Positions 55,737 to 64,000 of a DNA stretch of 64,000 nt are shown here, piece after piece. The notes beneath the pieces were generated by a model that was not told where the DNA came from, did no database searches, and saw only the letters and a program-made list of their open reading frames with translations. Position numbers and translations under genes: made by a program. Numbering within the stretch: position 1 is the first letter of the stretch; each line of letters opens with the position of its first letter. Source of the DNA: Lewinellaceae bacterium (GTDB lineage Bacteria; Bacteroidota; Bacteroidia; Chitinophagales; Saprospiraceae); NCBI GenBank assembly GCA_016712415.1, contig JADJRC010000010.1:62001-126000 (forward strand). Direction: 5' to 3'.

Positions 55737-57356
55737 TTACCGCTCTTTCAACAGATTAATACTCACGGTCGCCAGCGCTGAATCCGGAAATCTGTGAAAA
55801 TGCTGCGCATCGGGATACAGGCCGGCCTCCCCGGCAATCCGGTTGAAAATATCCACTTCAAAAATGTATTGATCCGAGAATCCGTGGGTGGCGTCGTAGG
55901 CCGTGGCGGCGGTGCGGCCCAGGTTGGCGGCGGTAAGTGCCGGGGGTACGGTATGCAGTTCGATGACAAGCAGGCCGAACCTGCGCACGTATGGCGCCCA
56001 GCGCTCCAGGTGCATGCGCAGACTGGCCTCCACGTCGGTATTGGAAAGGCGTTTGCCGCGGTAGGCATAGGCGCCGCTCGAAGTGCTCACCGGGTGCTCG
56101 ACCTGCGCGTCGGGGGCTTCCCACATGCGGTTGTGGTCGAGGAATGTACGCACGTTCAGCAGGTCGTTGAGTTCAATGCCGTAGTCGTCGCGGAGATCTT
56201 TGGCCAGTAGGTCGGGCCGACCGATATCGCCCCAGATCACCTTGGCCCAGATGTCGGCCTTGGTCAGGTTGGCCCTGGTGACGCGCAGGGCCGTCTCGTT
56301 GAAGTCGGCGCCGACCAGGAAAAGCGGGTGCTCGTCGAGCATTTCGCCGCGCAGCGTGCGCTGGTCGATCACCTCGAAAATATGCTGGAGAAATGCGCCG
56401 TTGCCGCAACCCATATCGACAATGCCCTTGGGCTGCTCCTCCAGCGGCTTGTTGAACAGGTCGATGATAACCTCGTCGATCTTTTTGAAATAGGTGGCGT
56501 GGGCGCCGCCGCTGCCCCAGACGTTCATTTCGCGGTCGACATGCTGCTCGGGTGTACCTGCCGGTACGTCCCACAAGACTTCCGGGTTGCCGAAGATCAG
56601 TTCATCCAGGTTGCGGAAGGTGGGTATATACGACACGGTAACGCCGTAGGCGCTGGCGCGGCGGGCAAAAAACAGCCCCTTGTCGGTAAATCGATAGGTC
56701 TGGTTTTTCTTTTCAAACCAGCCCAGAAACGCAAAAAAGTCCAGTATTTTTTCAAAACTGTCGGCGTCTTCGTGGAACTCCTCGGGCTTGAAGGATGCTT
56801 CCATGAAGTATTTGTGGAACATGCCGCCCATGCCCAGCGACACGATCGTCGGGCCGATCACGATGCCTTCGATGTGTTTGAGCACCTGTTCCTGGATGCG
56901 GCGGGTATTGGTATCGCCCGAAAATTCGATGCCGTAGTTTTCCCGGTATTTGCGGAATATTTTTTCCAGCACGGTAAAGGGCGCGCGTTCGAACTTCCGC
57001 TTGTGGAATCGGCCGGAAAAGCGCAGGAGTTCCACAACATCTTTGTACAGTGTGCAGAGTTCAAATGCCGTGGCGCTGTTGGCATTTGTCCGGTAGCGTA
57101 CTTCGTTTTTGTGGTTGTCCACGGCGGCGTCCAGCCAGCCTTGCGAACTCAGGATACGCAGGGCGACATTCAGGTAGCCCTCATTGGCGTGGAATTCTGC
57201 GGCAAGTGCCGAAATATCGACCTCGCCCTGTTTCAGCAGCGCATCCAGCACGCCCTTTTCGAGCAGGGCATAGGCTGTGGGCGCCGTGGCGATGCCGTCG
57301 AGGTGGCGGAATATGGTGGAGCGGAGTTCGGATTTCTCTTGTTTGGTCAGGAACAT
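55737..57356 (-). CDS. class I SAM-dependent methyltransferase, large
   Basis: The 539-residue protein (start MFLTKQEKSELRSTIF at 57356) has an N-terminal winged-helix-like region (residues about 20-100), a second helical region, then a Rossmann methyltransferase domain with GIVDMGCGNGAFLQHIFE (SAM motif I) and GADFNETALRVTRANL (motif II). It resembles AprA/MT2-like methyltransferases in natural-product clusters. Substrate is unknown. It converges with the PPC gene. Confidence 0.8.
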   Translation of the reverse strand: MFLTKQEKSELRSTIFRHLDGIATAPTAYALLEKGVLDALLKQGEVDISALAAEFHANEGYLNVALRILSSQGWLDAAVDNHKNEVRYRTNANSATAFELCTLYKDVVELLRFSGRFHKRKFERAPFTVLEKIFRKYRENYGIEFSGDTNTRRIQEQVLKHIEGIVIGPTIVSLGMGGMFHKYFMEASFKPEEFHEDADSFEKILDFFAFLGWFEKKNQTYRFTDKGLFFARRASAYGVTVSYIPTFRNLDELIFGNPEVLWDVPAGTPEQHVDREMNVWGSGGAHATYFKKIDEVIIDLFNKPLEEQPKGIVDMGCGNGAFLQHIFEVIDQRTLRGEMLDEHPLFLVGADFNETALRVTRANLTKADIWAKVIWGDIGRPDLLAKDLRDDYGIELNDLLNVRTFLDHNRMWEAPDAQVEHPVSTSSGAYAYRGKRLSNTDVEASLRMHLERWAPYVRRFGLLVIELHTVPPALTAANLGRTAATAYDATHGFSDQYIFEVDIFNRIAGEAGLYPDAQHFHRFPDSALATVSINLLKER

Positions 57357-57473
57357 CGTTTTACCCGGTTTGGTGCGGGGCAAAAGTCGGGATGTTTTTT
57401 GAAAAATGTCCTGATCTGTATACACAAAGGGGTCGCAACGGGGAAACTACTGCCGGCCCGGACGATCTGTTGT

Positions 57474-59111
57474 TCACACCATAACCGCCTCGCCATACAG
57501 TTGATCCCGCATCTGGTGCACCTTGTCGCTGTGCAGGTACTCGCCGTACGTCATATGCTGGTCGATCAGGCCGTTTGGCGTGATTTCGATGATGCGGTTG
57601 GCCACGGAGTCGAGTATCTGATAGTCGTGAGAGGTGAAAATGATATTGCCGGTGAAATCCCGCATACCGTTGTTCAGGGCGGTGATGGATTCCAGGTCGA
57701 GGTGGTTGGTCGGTTCGTCAAGGATCAGAAAATTCGGGTTGGCGAGCATGATCTTGGACATCATGCAGCGCACTTTTTCGCCGCCGGACAGCACCCCCGA
57801 GCGCTTGAACACCTCTTCGCCGGCGAACAACATCCGGCCGAGGAACCCGCGGATAAAGCCTTCGTCTTTTTCCTTTGAATACTGCCGCAACCAGTCCATC
57901 AGGCTCATGTCCTGATCGCCCGAGAAATAGGCGCTGTTGTCGTTCGGCAGGTATTGTGTCGATATGGTCTGGCCGTACTGGAACGAGCCTTCAAAATCGG
58001 TGTCTTCTCCGGAAAGGATGTTCAACAGGGCGGTAACGGCAAGCGCATTGCGGCTGAGCACGGCGATTTTTTCACCCTTATTGAACCGCAGGTATAGTTT
58101 TTTGAACAGGTACTCGCCGCTTTCGGCTCTTTTCGACAGGTTTTCTATGTCAAGGATAACATCTCCCGGTTCGCGCTCGGGCTTGAACACGATGTAGGGA
58201 TAGCGCCGGTTGGAGACCCGCAGTTCTTCCAGGTTTAATTTTTCCAGTGCCTTTTTTCGGCTGGTAGCCTGTTTTGATTTGGAGGCGTTGGCGGAGAAGC
58301 GGGCGATGAAGTCCATCATTTCCTGCCGCTTTTGCTCCACCTTTTTGTTTTTATCGGCCATCTGACGGGCCAGGAGTTGGCTGGATTCGTACCAGAAGGT
58401 ATAGTTGCCGGTAAACATCCGGATTTTGCCGAAATCCACATCGACCACATGGGTGCAAACCATATCCAGGAAATGCCGGTCGTGGGAGACCACGATGACG
58501 ATGTTCTGATAATCCGCCAAAAAATTGCAAAGCCAGTCCGCCGTTTCCGCATCGAGGTCGTTGGTCGGTTCGTCCATGAGCAGGATATCTGGCGCGCCGA
58601 ACAGCGCCTGGGCGAGCAGTACTTTCACGCGGTCGGAGCCGTCGAGTTCTTTTACGAGTTTGTAGTGCAGGGATTCGCGGACGCCCAGGTTGCTGAGCAG
58701 TTCGGACGCGTCGGTTTCTGCCATCCAGCCGTTCATTTCACCGAATTCGCTTTCCAGTTCGGCAGCACGCATGGATTCCGCTTCGGTCGCGTCGGGGTTG
58801 TCGTAGATGGCGTTTTTCTCCTGCATGATATCATAGAGCCGCCGGTGGCCCATGATTACGGTATCCATCACCGGATAGTCGTCGAAAGCAAAGTGGTTCT
58901 GGCTGAGCACCGCCATCCGCTCGCCGGGTGTTATCTCGATCGAGCCCTGGGTGCTGTCGATTTCGCCGGACAGGATTTTCAGGAAAGTCGATTTGCCGGC
59001 GCCGTTGGCGCCGATGACACCGTAACAATTGCCCTTTACAAATTTAAGGTTGACCTCATCAAATAGTACACGCTTGCCGAACTGCACGGCCAAATTGTTC
59101 ACTGATAGCAT
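57474..59111 (-). CDS. ABC-F family ATP-binding protein
   Basis: The 545-residue soluble protein has two ABC domains (GANGAGKSTFLKILSGEI in the first, with LLMDEPTNDLD; the second with GGEKVRCMMSKIML and FLILDEPTNHLD), joined by a charged linker. There are no membrane helices. ABC-F proteins act on ribosomes (translation factor or antibiotic protection). The order and size are like YbiT. The symbol is left empty. Confidence 0.93.
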   Translation of the reverse strand: MLSVNNLAVQFGKRVLFDEVNLKFVKGNCYGVIGANGAGKSTFLKILSGEIDSTQGSIEITPGERMAVLSQNHFAFDDYPVMDTVIMGHRRLYDIMQEKNAIYDNPDATEAESMRAAELESEFGEMNGWMAETDASELLSNLGVRESLHYKLVKELDGSDRVKVLLAQALFGAPDILLMDEPTNDLDAETADWLCNFLADYQNIVIVVSHDRHFLDMVCTHVVDVDFGKIRMFTGNYTFWYESSQLLARQMADKNKKVEQKRQEMMDFIARFSANASKSKQATSRKKALEKLNLEELRVSNRRYPYIVFKPEREPGDVILDIENLSKRAESGEYLFKKLYLRFNKGEKIAVLSRNALAVTALLNILSGEDTDFEGSFQYGQTISTQYLPNDNSAYFSGDQDMSLMDWLRQYSKEKDEGFIRGFLGRMLFAGEEVFKRSGVLSGGEKVRCMMSKIMLANPNFLILDEPTNHLDLESITALNNGMRDFTGNIIFTSHDYQILDSVANRIIEITPNGLIDQHMTYGEYLHSDKVHQMRDQLYGEAVMV

Positions 59112-59191
59112 CGAAGTGGATATGTGGTTTTGAAAACGGGCGCAAAGGTACGGGTTTGGGACGGGATTGTCCCGGATATTTCCAACTTCCC

Positions 59192-59944
59192 TTATTTGAC
59201 CTTGCCAGACAGGAAATCCAGCAGGGCTTCAACCCGTTCGATATTCTCAATGAGAACGGCATCACCGTCTTTTTCCAGTTCTTCAAGCATTTCCCGGATG
59301 GTAATATCGTCGCCAAGTCTCAACTGACCGGAATAGATGAGTTCTGCGATGGCATTCGTTATAAAACCCTTGGTGATATTTGATTTGGCGTGCGGGATCA
59401 GGGAGACCAAAATGTCCAGGTCTTCAACATCCGGTATGATTTTTACTTTTCGACCGATGGCGCATATCAGCGCAGGGTCGGAGGTGCCCCTGTAATCCTG
59501 GATCATATCCGGCCACAGCACCAGTTTCTCCGCTATTTTTCGGGCAATGTGGATTTTCATCCGCAATTCCGAAAGCACGCTTTTCATTTCATTGGTTTTC
59601 TCAAACTCCCAGGACAAGTGCTCAATTTCCTTCTTAACATCATCTCTGGAGGGCACACCTCCGGAAAACGACAGGTCCAGATTGCTTAATGTTTCGATGA
59701 TCTCCAGAAGCGAAAAGGTAATAGAGTTGAACTCCGTCTGATAATCGCGCACGGTTACCTGCCCCCTGATCTTTTCTAATTCCAGTTTGCGAAACCTGGC
59801 CGAAGTCAGGTAAATTTCAGTTGTCATTTTCGTGTCGACGCCTTCAATAAAATCCACCAGGTCTATAAGCACTTTCCCCAAATGTCCCTCTGATATCAAT
59901 TTTTTCAGATCTTTAAAATCCAGGTTTTGCCTTTTGTTTTCCAT
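59192..59944 (-). CDS. EAD11-like domain protein of unknown function
   Basis: The 250-residue protein has an N-terminal helical domain (residues about 10-80: LKKLISEGHLGKVLIDLVDF, then EIYLTSARFRKLELEKIRGQ and DYQTEFNSITFSLLEII) that resembles effector-associated domain 11, seen in bacterial conflict systems as an adaptor. The rest is helical and not recognised. No typical effector (TIR, caspase, protease) is next to it. It is AT-rich. The EAD assignment is from pattern and needs a profile search. Confidence 0.55.
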   Translation of the reverse strand: MENKRQNLDFKDLKKLISEGHLGKVLIDLVDFIEGVDTKMTTEIYLTSARFRKLELEKIRGQVTVRDYQTEFNSITFSLLEIIETLSNLDLSFSGGVPSRDDVKKEIEHLSWEFEKTNEMKSVLSELRMKIHIARKIAEKLVLWPDMIQDYRGTSDPALICAIGRKVKIIPDVEDLDILVSLIPHAKSNITKGFITNAIAELIYSGQLRLGDDITIREMLEELEKDGDAVLIENIERVEALLDFLSGKVK

Positions 59945-60059
59945 GGTTCACCGAAATTGGATAATCTATGCTTTTTGTTTAAATGGTTTGATTCATGCCG
60001 ACCCGGAATAACGCCGTATGAATAGCGCAATTTTTGCCAGCCCCCGGGCCTGAAAACGG

Positions 60060-60098
60060 GCTGCCGGTAGTCGGAAGTCAGGCGTAAAGCCCGGCAGC
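60060..60098. terminator. hairpin in the gap before the M43 protease gene
   Basis: gctgccgg (60060-60067) pairs with ccggcagc (60091-60098), followed by aaaaata. It lies in the 391-bp gap 59945-60335, which also holds the remnant below. Strand use is unclear. Confidence 0.35.
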
Positions 60099-60116
60099 AA
60101 AAATAGGATATTTTAT

Positions 60117-60284
60117 CTATTGAGGCACAACCTCGCGCAAACAGCCGTACGAAGGTTCGATGTTTTCAACCCGGAACCACTCAGGCGTAACCTGGTCGGC
60201 CCGCCAAGCAGCAATCCTGCGGAATAAAGGATCATCGTTGGTATGAGCGCATATTGTTAGTGGGCCGATTCGCGAAGGCTCATT
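60117..60284 (-). pseudogene. open reading remnant without a start codon
   Basis: On the minus strand, a 55-codon frame bounded by stops reads coherently (GPLTICAHTNDDPLFRRIAA, then RADQVTPEWFRVENIEPSYG). It has no start codon. Base and residue use look coding. It may be the tail of a lost gene or a small frame with an unseen start. I do not recognise a family. Confidence 0.35.
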
Positions 60285-60335
60285 TTACATTAAATTTGCC
60301 TCTGTCCTGATACAGGTTCAGATACACCCATATCC

Positions 60336-63300
60336 ATGAAACGTCCACTACTCCGCCTTGCCTTCTTTGCCTGCTTCATCGCAATGATTTCACCGCTCTT
60401 TTCGCAGCAGCAGGAGCTGGACAGGCGTGATTTCTGCGCCCAGGAAGTCATGTGGGAGGCTGCCCTTCAACAAAACCCATCCTTGCGCGCGCAACAGGAC
60501 AAGGTGGAACAAGCGCTGTACGGATACCTGAAAAAACAACAACAATCGGCAAAAACACCGCCGCCGGTATATGTGTTGCCCGTGGTCGTCCATATCATCC
60601 ACGACAACGGCCCCGAGAATATTTCGGATGCCGTGGTGATACAGGGTATCCAGGATTTGAATGATGCCTTTGCCAATGTCGGTTACTACGACCCCGCTAC
60701 GGGCGTGGATACCAGGATACAGTTCTGCCTCGCCCGGCGCGACACGCTCGGCAACCTTACCACGGGCATCACCCGCAACCAGTCGCCGCTGACCGACATG
60801 CTGATGGACGTGGACGACATCACGGTGAAGAACCTCAACCGCTGGGACCCGACCCAATACATCAACATCTGGCTGGTGCGGGAAATCTGTCAAAGCGGCG
60901 GCGGTTGCGGCGTGGCGGGATATGCCTATTTCCCCGCTTCACACGGCAATCCGGAGGACGGCATCATGATGGAGGCTAATTTCTTCGGCAGTTCGCAGGG
61001 CGCCAGCGGCGTGCAGATTCATGAAATGGGCCACTATCTTGGCCTTTACCACACCTTCCAGGGCGGCTGCACCAACAACGATTGCCTCGCCGACGGCGAC
61101 CGGGTCTGCGATACGCCGCCCGACCAGAGCACGGCCGCGGCGCCTTGCGGTACGTCGGTTAATTCCTGCTCCACCGATACGGACAGCGGTTTTGCGACGG
61201 ACCAAAACGACCTCATCGAGGATTATATGGACTACGGCGACTTCGGCTGCTGGTCGGTGTTCACGCAGGGGCAAACCGATCGGATGCACTGGCACATCGA
61301 GCATGTACGGTACAGCCTGCTTGAATCGAAAGCATGCCTCGATCCCTGTACTTCGCCTTTAACCGCCTCATTTTCAGCGAGTGCTACAGCCGTGGACGCC
61401 GGCACGACCGTCAGTTTCGTCAATGCCTCCACCAACGCGACCAGTTTTATCTGGACGCTGGACGGCGCGCCCTTTTCGACGCTAGCCAATCCCGGCTATA
61501 CCTTCAATACGGAAGGCAGCTTCGAGGTGTGCCTGGAGGCGGGCAATGCCGATCCGAACTGCTACAGCCGTCAATGCGTCACCATCGAGGTGGTGTGCCC
61601 CGTGATGCCGGGTTTCACGATGAGCGCCGACTTGCTGCTGCCTGGCCAATCCGTTATTTTCACAAACACCAGTTCCAATGCCTCGACCTACACCTGGCTG
61701 CTGAACGGCTCGACCATTAGCAGCACCACCGACCTCACGGACACGTTCCCCAGTTCGGGTCTTCAGACCGTTTGCCTGACGGCCTCCAACGGTATTTGCG
61801 AAGCGACAAGTTGCCGGAACCTGTTTGTGATGTACGTGTCGGGAACGGGTGGCTGCGATACGTCCTACCTCAAAACCTACGGCTCCCCGTTCGACGACGA
61901 GCGGGGCAATGCCCTTGTGGAGATTCCCCAAAGCCTCGGCGGCGGCTTTCTCATCGGCGGCGGCAAGGGCGACAGCGCCATGATCACCCGCCTCGACCCC
62001 GACGCCAACATCGTCTGGACACGGGCGTTCGACCCCACGCCTTTTGCTGCCGACTTCATCTGGGCGCTCAATTTTGACAGCGACGGCAACGTCATCGGCT
62101 CGGGACAAACCCGCGACGAACCGGATGGCAACGTCGAGTGCTTCGTTTTCAAATACAATATCCCGACCAACAACATCCTTTGGGTAAACGAACTGGATAT
62201 CATTGATCCTGCTGCGGAAATTTACCGCACCATTTTCGAAAAATCGCCCGGCGGCAACTACATCGTGGCGGGCGACATTGACCAGGACCCTGGTTTAGCC
62301 GCCTCCAACAGCAACGGCTTCCTGCTGGAGGTGAACCGCAACACCGGTGCAAACGTCTGGCAACGCAGCTTCACCCTCGGCAACGCCGAATCGTTCCAGA
62401 AGGCGCTGCTCCACAACGGGACCATCTATACAACAGGCCGCTACAATTTCGACCCCACAGGCACCGCCCGATGGCGACCCGGCATCACCAGGTTCGACCT
62501 GAACGGCGTGCAGCAGTGGTCAAAACTCTACCTCCGCCCCGTCACAAACACCACAGCAGCCCGCCTCTCTTCCTCCGATATGGTGGCAGACAATGGTCTG
62601 GTGGTGCTTGGCCACGGCGACCTCGGCGGCACCAGCACCACCGATGTCTCCCTCTTCCTGTTCAAGACCGACGACAACGGCAACCTGCTCTGGGCGATGA
62701 ACTACGACATCCCCGGCGCCACGTCGGAGTTAAGCACGCAACTTGTCGTCGTACCCGACGGCTACGTCTGCCTCGGTTACTACACGGCCGGAAGCCAGGA
62801 CGTGTTTATCTTCAAAACGGACAAACAGGGCCAGCTCGTTTGGTCGAAATCCTATGGCAACACGTCTACCGAGGATGCCTTTGACCTCGTGAATGCCAAC
62901 GGTCAGGTTTACTTTACCGGCAAGACGAAAGCGCCGACGCCGGGCGCTACGTTCGATCTTTACTTTGCAAACATTGCCGAAGACGGCGCCCTGTCTGTCT
63001 TCGACAGTTGCAACCTGTTCACCGACCTGAAGATGACTGCCCTGGCCATCGACAACCCTTACAGCGGCCAGCACAACCTCACCCTGCTGAATCAAACCTG
63101 GGGACAATTCCTGACGGACAAGCAAGTGGGCACGACGGTTATCCAGTCCACCACCATTTGCCTCCAGCCCTGCATCGATTCTTGCGCCGTGATGCCCAAT
63201 GCGCAGTTTGTCGCAGCCGATGCCGTCTGCCGCGGCGACAGCCTGGAGGTAAACCTCACGGCTTGCAACCTGGGCATCTTTGACCTGCCGGTTCATACGC

Positions 63301-64000
63301 CCGTCAGCTTTTACCTCGGCGACCCCACGAGCACGAACACCGCCGTTCTCCTCGCCACTTTGCAATTGCCGGATACCTTGGAGCAGGATAGTTGCGACAC
63401 GTTTTCTTTCATCATCGCAGCGCCGCCCAACGCCCTGATCTTTGTCATGCTTAACGACGACGGCGCCACGCCGCTTCCGTTTTCCCTCACCGATTTCGAT
63501 GCCGAAACCGGCGAGTGCGACTATACAAACAATATCGGCAACTTTATACACCCCTTCGTGCCGCCCGTGCTTGAACTCGGCCCCGACGTATTCCTTTGTC
63601 AAAACGGCGTGACCGTGCTCGACGCCGGTCCCGACTTTGCCGGCTATCGCTGGCAGGATGGCAGCACCGAACAAACCCTGACGGCTTTTGGTCCCGGTAT
63701 CTACAGCGTCACTGCCACCGATGCCTGTGGCGGCGAACAGACAGACCAGGTGCAGGTGACGGTGGACAGCACCGCTGTGCTCGACCTCGGCCCCGACATC
63801 ACCGTTTGCGAAGGCAGCAGCGCCGAATTGAACGTACCCGGTTACGCCACGTACCAGTGGTCGCCGCCCGACTTTCTCAGTTGTGCGGATTGTCCCAACC
63901 CCACCGTTACCCCTTTAACCGACGTAGCCTATACCCTCGTAGCCACTACTGCCGACGGCTGCGTCGGTGTGGCGGCAGTCCGGATCATCCTTGCCGAAAC
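60336..64000 (+). CDS. giant T9SS-type M43 metalloprotease with PKD repeats (partial)
   Basis: The frame runs off the right edge after about 1221 residues. The start MKRPLLRLAFFACFIAMISP is a signal peptide. A pappalysin/M43 catalytic domain follows, with HEMGHYLGLYHTF at residues 229-241 and the Met-turn region EDYMDYGDFGCW. Two PKD domains are at about residues 345-500. Then comes a propeller-like repeat region (about residues 510-900), then CARDB/SprB-like segments. The T9SS tail, expected in this family, would lie beyond the edge. An extracellular protease or adhesin is likely. Confidence 0.85.
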   Translation, partial: MKRPLLRLAFFACFIAMISPLFSQQQELDRRDFCAQEVMWEAALQQNPSLRAQQDKVEQALYGYLKKQQQSAKTPPPVYVLPVVVHIIHDNGPENISDAVVIQGIQDLNDAFANVGYYDPATGVDTRIQFCLARRDTLGNLTTGITRNQSPLTDMLMDVDDITVKNLNRWDPTQYINIWLVREICQSGGGCGVAGYAYFPASHGNPEDGIMMEANFFGSSQGASGVQIHEMGHYLGLYHTFQGGCTNNDCLADGDRVCDTPPDQSTAAAPCGTSVNSCSTDTDSGFATDQNDLIEDYMDYGDFGCWSVFTQGQTDRMHWHIEHVRYSLLESKACLDPCTSPLTASFSASATAVDAGTTVSFVNASTNATSFIWTLDGAPFSTLANPGYTFNTEGSFEVCLEAGNADPNCYSRQCVTIEVVCPVMPGFTMSADLLLPGQSVIFTNTSSNASTYTWLLNGSTISSTTDLTDTFPSSGLQTVCLTASNGICEATSCRNLFVMYVSGTGGCDTSYLKTYGSPFDDERGNALVEIPQSLGGGFLIGGGKGDSAMITRLDPDANIVWTRAFDPTPFAADFIWALNFDSDGNVIGSGQTRDEPDGNVECFVFKYNIPTNNILWVNELDIIDPAAEIYRTIFEKSPGGNYIVAGDIDQDPGLAASNSNGFLLEVNRNTGANVWQRSFTLGNAESFQKALLHNGTIYTTGRYNFDPTGTARWRPGITRFDLNGVQQWSKLYLRPVTNTTAARLSSSDMVADNGLVVLGHGDLGGTSTTDVSLFLFKTDDNGNLLWAMNYDIPGATSELSTQLVVVPDGYVCLGYYTAGSQDVFIFKTDKQGQLVWSKSYGNTSTEDAFDLVNANGQVYFTGKTKAPTPGATFDLYFANIAEDGALSVFDSCNLFTDLKMTALAIDNPYSGQHNLTLLNQTWGQFLTDKQVGTTVIQSTTICLQPCIDSCAVMPNAQFVAADAVCRGDSLEVNLTACNLGIFDLPVHTPVSFYLGDPTSTNTAVLLATLQLPDTLEQDSCDTFSFIIAAPPNALIFVMLNDDGATPLPFSLTDFDAETGECDYTNNIGNFIHPFVPPVLELGPDVFLCQNGVTVLDAGPDFAGYRWQDGSTEQTLTAFGPGIYSVTATDACGGEQTDQVQVTVDSTAVLDLGPDITVCEGSSAELNVPGYATYQWSPPDFLSCADCPNPTVTPLTDVAYTLVATTADGCVGVAAVRIILAE

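Noticed and set aside
56328..57878. 516-codon open frame on the plus strand
   Set aside because: Antisense to the methyltransferase and the end of the ABC-F gene, both with clear motifs; the product is repetitive and unrecognisable.
1..64000. tRNA, rRNA, riboswitch or prophage
   Set aside because: No cloverleaf, rRNA core, known riboswitch core or phage structural gene set was found by reading; a covariance search would settle small RNAs.

Overview
The window looks like a chromosomal segment of a Bacteroidota bacterium, most likely a Saprospiraceae-type member. Evidence: C-terminal type IX secretion (T9SS) sorting domains, several lipoproteins, a hybrid two-component sensor fused to an AraC-type output, a Bacteroidota-style outer-membrane beta-barrel receptor, a Sec/lipoprotein-type (clade II) nitrous oxide reductase cluster, and little Shine-Dalgarno signal before most genes. 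No rRNA, tRNA, CRISPR array or intact transposon was seen. Family and genus are inferred.

Layout. 1-4567: a CRTAC1/ASPIC-type FG-GAP lipoprotein (cut by the left edge), a Tat-exported NHL propeller protein, a secreted chitobiase-C-like protein and flavin prenyltransferase UbiX. 4580-7207: two coiled-coil proteins (one PspA-like with membrane helices) divergent from a membrane-anchored TIR-like protein. 7334-10015: homodimeric pyruvate dehydrogenase E1 (aceE). 10104-14084: a T9SS metalloprotease and a tail-fibre-like secreted protein. 14299-16836: mlaE-mlaF-mlaD lipid transport operon. 16960-18425: an SGNH hydrolase and a Crp/Fnr regulator. 18645-26610: respiratory N2O reduction (cytochrome c, nosZ, fasciclin, nosL fusion, nosD, nosF, ric, nosY), preceded by two near-identical dyads that could be the operator of the neighbouring Crp/Fnr protein. 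26724-32388: a DUF2461 protein, two mosaic beta-helix lipoprotein paralogues and AT-rich genes of unknown function. 32532-42050: AraC regulator, hybrid sensor, ATP-cone/nuclease protein, pepD, an MDR oxidoreductase and membrane proteins. 42147-51123: small secreted proteins, a nuclease/transposase remnant, two large T9SS proteins and an outer-membrane receptor. 51447-54473: a LolCDE/MacAB-like exporter. 54584-64000: cold-shock-domain protein, PPC-domain lipoprotein, methyltransferase, ABC-F protein, an EAD11-like protein and the start of a giant M43 metalloprotease running off the right edge.

Eight genes are broken by a frame change, and every one is repaired by restoring one base in a short homopolymer run. 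That pattern fits uncorrected sequencing or assembly error better than real gene decay, so I annotate these as single genes with the break noted. The most unusual observations are the mosaic beta-helix pair (a 357-bp block nearly identical except for six consecutive synonymously changed codons), the TIR/PspA-like locus, the membrane protein with a TIR-like tail, the orphan EAD11-like protein, and the paired dyads ahead of the nos operon. I did not find a complete system that I can call new; these are leads.
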